Program-made: the position numbers and the translations under genes | Notes under the pieces: generated by a model | The model's input: only the letters and a program-made list of their open reading frames with translations | What the model was told of the DNA's origin: nothing | Databases searched by the model: none | Source of the DNA: an uncultured Bacteroidales bacterium | Lineage (GTDB): Bacteria > Bacteroidota > Bacteroidia > Bacteroidales > UBA932 | Direction of reading: 5' to 3' | NCBI GenBank assembly: GCA_946616385.1 | Contig: CAMOIZ010000043.1 | Location: forward strand, 1 to 8,396 | DNA: 8,396 nucleotides | Shown here: piece by piece, positions 6,612 to 8,396 of the stretch | Layout of the letters: the number at the start of each line of letters is the position of its first letter | Numbering within the stretch: position 1 is the first letter of the stretch

Positions 6612-7087
6612 AATTGTTTTCTGAGTGTTGCCCGTGCCTTTGAAAGCAGGACGCGGAGGGTGAGGTAATTGGTTCCCGTACGTTCGGATATCTGCTCGTA
6701 GGAGAGACCTTCGACCGTGCGGAGCACGAGGATGCGGCGTTGCAGGTCGGGCAGCGACTTTATTGCCGCCAACACTTTTTCGAGCCTTTCCTTCTGGTCG
6801 ATCGCTGCATCGGGATCGAAGCCGGTATCGACTTTCTCCGGCACCGGGATATCCACGATACGCGACGCCCTGCGGATGCGGTCCAGACAGAGATTCCTGA
6901 GGATGGCGATGGAGTACGACTTTGGATTATTGACCGAGTCGAGAGATGAGCGTCCCTTCCAAAGCTTGACAAAGGTTTCCTGTACGGCATCCTCAGCCTC
7001 GTCCTCGGATTCCAGGATATAGTAAGCTATCCTGTAAAGGACGTCGGAAAGAGCGAGGTAATGCGTATGGAACTCCTTCTCAGTCAT
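6608..7087 (-). CDS. ECF-type RNA polymerase sigma factor (sigma-70 family)
   Basis: A 159-residue sigma factor with only regions 2 and 4, the ECF layout. Region 2 covers about 8-73: 'LYRIAYYILESEDEAEDAVQ' (17-36), 'ETFVKLWKG', and the DNA-melting/-10 helix 'NPKSYSIAILRNLCLDRIRR' (54-73). Region 4 covers about 105-158: 'SLPDLQRRILVLRTVEGLSY' (111-130) then the helix-turn-helix 'EQISERTGTNYLTLRVLLSK' (131-150). The ATG start lies in an 8-nt overlap with the stop of the preceding DUF4252 gene (ATGACTGA), and its stop overlaps the next gene as ATGA, so it should be made together with its putative anti-sigma. Targets are unknown; its own operon and the divergent MG2 gene are the first candidates. 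Confidence 0.95.
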   Translation of the reverse strand: MTEKEFHTHYLALSDVLYRIAYYILESEDEAEDAVQETFVKLWKGRSSLDSVNNPKSYSIAILRNLCLDRIRRASRIVDIPVPEKVDTGFDPDAAIDQKERLEKVLAAIKSLPDLQRRILVLRTVEGLSYEQISERTGTNYLTLRVLLSKARATLRKQL

Positions 7088-7583
7088 TGTCTTTCATTAT
7101 TTCAGCTATAGCATCCATCGATACCTTGCCGAAGATACAGATAAGGGCGCAGTCGCCTGGAGCATACATCATCAGGTCACTTACGGTGTCGGACTTTTCG
7201 TTCAGTACGCCGTACAGTTTCATGGAGTCGGTTCCATCCTTGGCTTCCATCAGCAATTCGGCTCCTTCAAAGGCTTTGTCGAGCTTGTGGCAGATTTTCT
7301 TTTTGACCGCCTCGGAACTGTCTTCGAACTCGAATATGGTAAGCCGCCTGATTCCTTTCATCATGCTCAAGGCCTGCAATGCATCGGGGTCGCCGGGAGA
7401 CGACAGTCTGATGGTGGCTCTGAGAGCAGAAGTGGCAAGCGACCCGAGCTGGACCACTTCCACGCCTTCGCAGCCTCGGAATTCGGATATGACACCGGCA
7501 ATCTGCGCTTTTCGCACGTTTCTTCCTGCAATGTTCCCGATGGACATCAGCAGGACCAATAATATGACAGTTATTCTTTTCAT
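7080..7583 (-). CDS. Exported DUF4252-like protein, first gene of the sigma operon
   Basis: A 167-residue protein with a signal peptide (MKRITVILLVLLMSIGNIAG). I chose the ATG at 7583 because it puts the Lys-Arg pair at the N terminus before the hydrophobic core; an ATG at 7601 (adding MPVILA) is also open and lies inside a palindrome. The mature part resembles the downstream DUF4252 protein in layout: 'MKGIRRLTIFEFED' corresponds to 'IQGLSGLYIINSEN', 'ELLMEAKDGTDSMKLYG' (109-125) to 'EMLMEAKEDGEVVRMY', and the C-terminal strand 'DCALICIFGKVSMD' to 'ELTFICLDGKMD'. No lipobox is seen. The two are diverged paralogues, more likely an old duplication with separate roles than a recent copy. Its stop overlaps the sigma start, so sigma translation probably depends on it. 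The function is unknown. Confidence 0.8.
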   Translation of the reverse strand: MKRITVILLVLLMSIGNIAGRNVRKAQIAGVISEFRGCEGVEVVQLGSLATSALRATIRLSSPGDPDALQALSMMKGIRRLTIFEFEDSSEAVKKKICHKLDKAFEGAELLMEAKDGTDSMKLYGVLNEKSDTVSDLMMYAPGDCALICIFGKVSMDAIAEIMKDND

Positions 7584-7594
7584 CGCCAATATGA

Positions 7595-7606
7595 CGGGCA
7601 TGCCCG
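7595..7606. promoter_or_regulatory. 12-bp perfect palindrome in the leader of the sigma operon
   Basis: CGGGCATGCCCG is its own reverse complement. It lies 11 bp upstream of the chosen start of the first operon gene and downstream of that operon's candidate -7 box, so it would be in the 5' leader. It could be an operator site or form a small CGGG-CATG-CCCG hairpin near the start codon. The alternative ATG at 7601 is inside it. Confidence 0.4.
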
Positions 7607-7627
7607 GCTTTTGTTAACGGGATAGTG

Positions 7628-7635
7628 CAAAAATA
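7628..7635 (-). promoter_or_regulatory. Candidate -7 box for the sigma/DUF4252 operon
   Basis: The minus strand reads TATTTTTG, matching TAnnTTTG, in an AT-rich stretch. It would give a leader of about 38 nt to the ATG at 7583. No convincing -33 TTTG is present at the normal distance. Since the operon makes its own ECF sigma, a second, sigma-specific promoter may overlap here, but its consensus is unknown to me. Confidence 0.4.
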
Positions 7636-7647
7636 AATAAAAATGCC

Positions 7648-7655
7648 TACCTTTG
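7648..7655 (+). promoter_or_regulatory. Candidate -7 box for the MG2-protein gene, with overlapping palindrome
   Basis: TACCTTTG matches TAnnTTTG and ends 19 nt before the plus-strand ATG, which implies a short leader. It overlaps an 11-bp symmetric sequence, TACCTTTGGTA (7648-7658). The spacing lacks a clear -33 element. It stands only 12 bp from the opposing -7 box, so the two promoters would be back to back. Confidence 0.4.
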
Positions 7656-7674
7656 GTAACACTGCAGTCCGCTT

Positions 7675-8396
7675 ATGAGAAAAGTAACAATCGCCGTAAT
7701 CCTGTCCGTCCTGGGCGCTTTGACTTGCGCTGCGCAAAATGTGGGCGAGGCTGTTGCTGAGCGTATGGCTGCGCAGCAGGAACTCTATCCTCAGGAGAAA
7801 GTCTATGTCCAGACCGACAAACATGCATACCTTTCCGGAGAGAGAATCTGGCTGCGGGCCCATCTCGTGGATGCATCCGACGGCAGGCCCTCGCAACTCA
7901 GCAGGTATGTCTACGTCGAACTGATCAATCCCTTCGACGCCCTTGTGCGCAGGATACTTCTTCGTCCGGATTCCGGCGGCGTTTTTGCAGGTTTCCTGGA
8001 TCTTGCGGAGGATCTTCCCGAAGGAAATTATACTTTGAGGGCCTATACCCGATATATGCGCAACGGAGGCGAGGATTCCTTTTTCCGCAAGACAGTCGTC
8101 GTGCTCGACCCGTTCTCCTTGAACTTCGATGCGACCGCGGAATTCAGCTTTTCGAACCGGAACGCCAATGTATCTTTCACTTTCTCGTCGGAACCGGAGC
8201 TCGCGTCCCTGCGACTTTCAGGCGGCAAGGAACTGCCTATGAAAATCAGTGGCGGCGGCACTGTCCTCCGGCTGCCTTCCGGCCTGCAGGGCAAGGCCGT
8301 TCTTCTGAGTCTGAAGGTGTCGGGACGGAAGTACCAGAAATTCTTGCGTGTGCCATATCCTCCTCAGGATTATGACGTTTCCTTCTTGCCTGAGGG
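7675..8396 (+). CDS. Exported MG2-domain protein, N-terminal part (cut by right edge)
   Basis: 240 codons are open from the ATG to the window end. A Sec signal peptide (MRKVTIAVILSVLGALTCAA, probable cleavage before QN) is followed by an alpha-2-macroglobulin-like MG2 beta-sandwich at about 41-146: 'EKVYVQTDKHAYLSGERIWL' (41-60), then 'YVYVELINPFDALVRRILLR' (79-98) and 'LPEGNYTLRAYTRYMRN' (114-130). The visible part ends in 'DYDVSFLPEG', the start of the next conserved beta domain of this family. Full-length relatives in Bacteroidetes are commonly several hundred residues and some carry a TonB-plug-like domain; whether this one does lies outside the window. It is probably periplasmic or bound to the outer membrane. 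It is transcribed away from the sigma operon across a 91-bp gap, which suggests shared control. The family's biochemical function is not established. Confidence 0.82.
   Translation, partial: MRKVTIAVILSVLGALTCAAQNVGEAVAERMAAQQELYPQEKVYVQTDKHAYLSGERIWLRAHLVDASDGRPSQLSRYVYVELINPFDALVRRILLRPDSGGVFAGFLDLAEDLPEGNYTLRAYTRYMRNGGEDSFFRKTVVVLDPFSLNFDATAEFSFSNRNANVSFTFSSEPELASLRLSGGKELPMKISGGGTVLRLPSGLQGKAVLLSLKVSGRKYQKFLRVPYPPQDYDVSFLPE

Noticed and set aside
7267..7896. A 209-residue minus-strand frame spanning the divergent intergenic region
   Set aside because: It crosses both promoter regions and overlaps two genes with clear signal peptides and family motifs; it has no start context or recognisable domain.
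1..8396. CRISPR arrays, insertion sequences, tRNA or rRNA genes
   Set aside because: No spaced direct repeats, transposase frames, terminal inverted repeats or RNA-gene signatures were seen; the window is almost fully coding.

Overview
The window (overall moderately GC-rich) reads as chromosomal DNA of a Bacteroidetes bacterium, most likely of the order Bacteroidales. The evidence is the spirochaete/Bacteroidetes-type V-ATPase gene order with a DUF2764 gene, DUF4252 proteins beside an ECF sigma factor, an MG2-type secreted protein, TAnnTTTG-like -7 promoter boxes, and no clear Shine-Dalgarno sequences. The species cannot be named from this sequence.

Positions 1-5636 (minus strand) hold a rotary V/A-type ATPase operon read right to left: subunit E, a DUF2764 protein, catalytic A, nucleotide-binding B, central stalk D, and the N-terminal 251 residues of membrane subunit I, which runs off the left edge. 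Most junctions overlap (8-nt, ATGA or 11-nt overlaps); the only gap is 30 nt between B and D. No recognisable C, F or G subunit gene is present; DUF2764 sits where C/F would be. Catalytic A carries two cysteines that align with the pair forming the inhibitory disulfide of the eukaryotic V-ATPase.

Positions 5637-5727 are the leader of the V-ATPase operon, with a candidate -7 box and a 9-bp inverted repeat. I see no terminator for the upstream operon here, so read-through from it into the ATPase genes is possible.

Positions 5728-7583 (minus strand) hold a tightly overlapping four-gene regulatory operon. In transcription order it encodes a secreted DUF4252 protein, an ECF sigma factor, a single-pass membrane protein that is probably the anti-sigma factor, and a second secreted DUF4252 protein. 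The likely design is an envelope-sensing switch: sigma is held by the membrane protein, and the two exported proteins act as sensors, effectors or targets.

Positions 7584-7674 are a 91-bp divergent intergenic region with a candidate -7 box on each strand and two short perfect palindromes. To its right, a plus-strand gene begins for a large exported MG2-domain protein, cut by the right edge after 240 codons. It may share control with the sigma operon.
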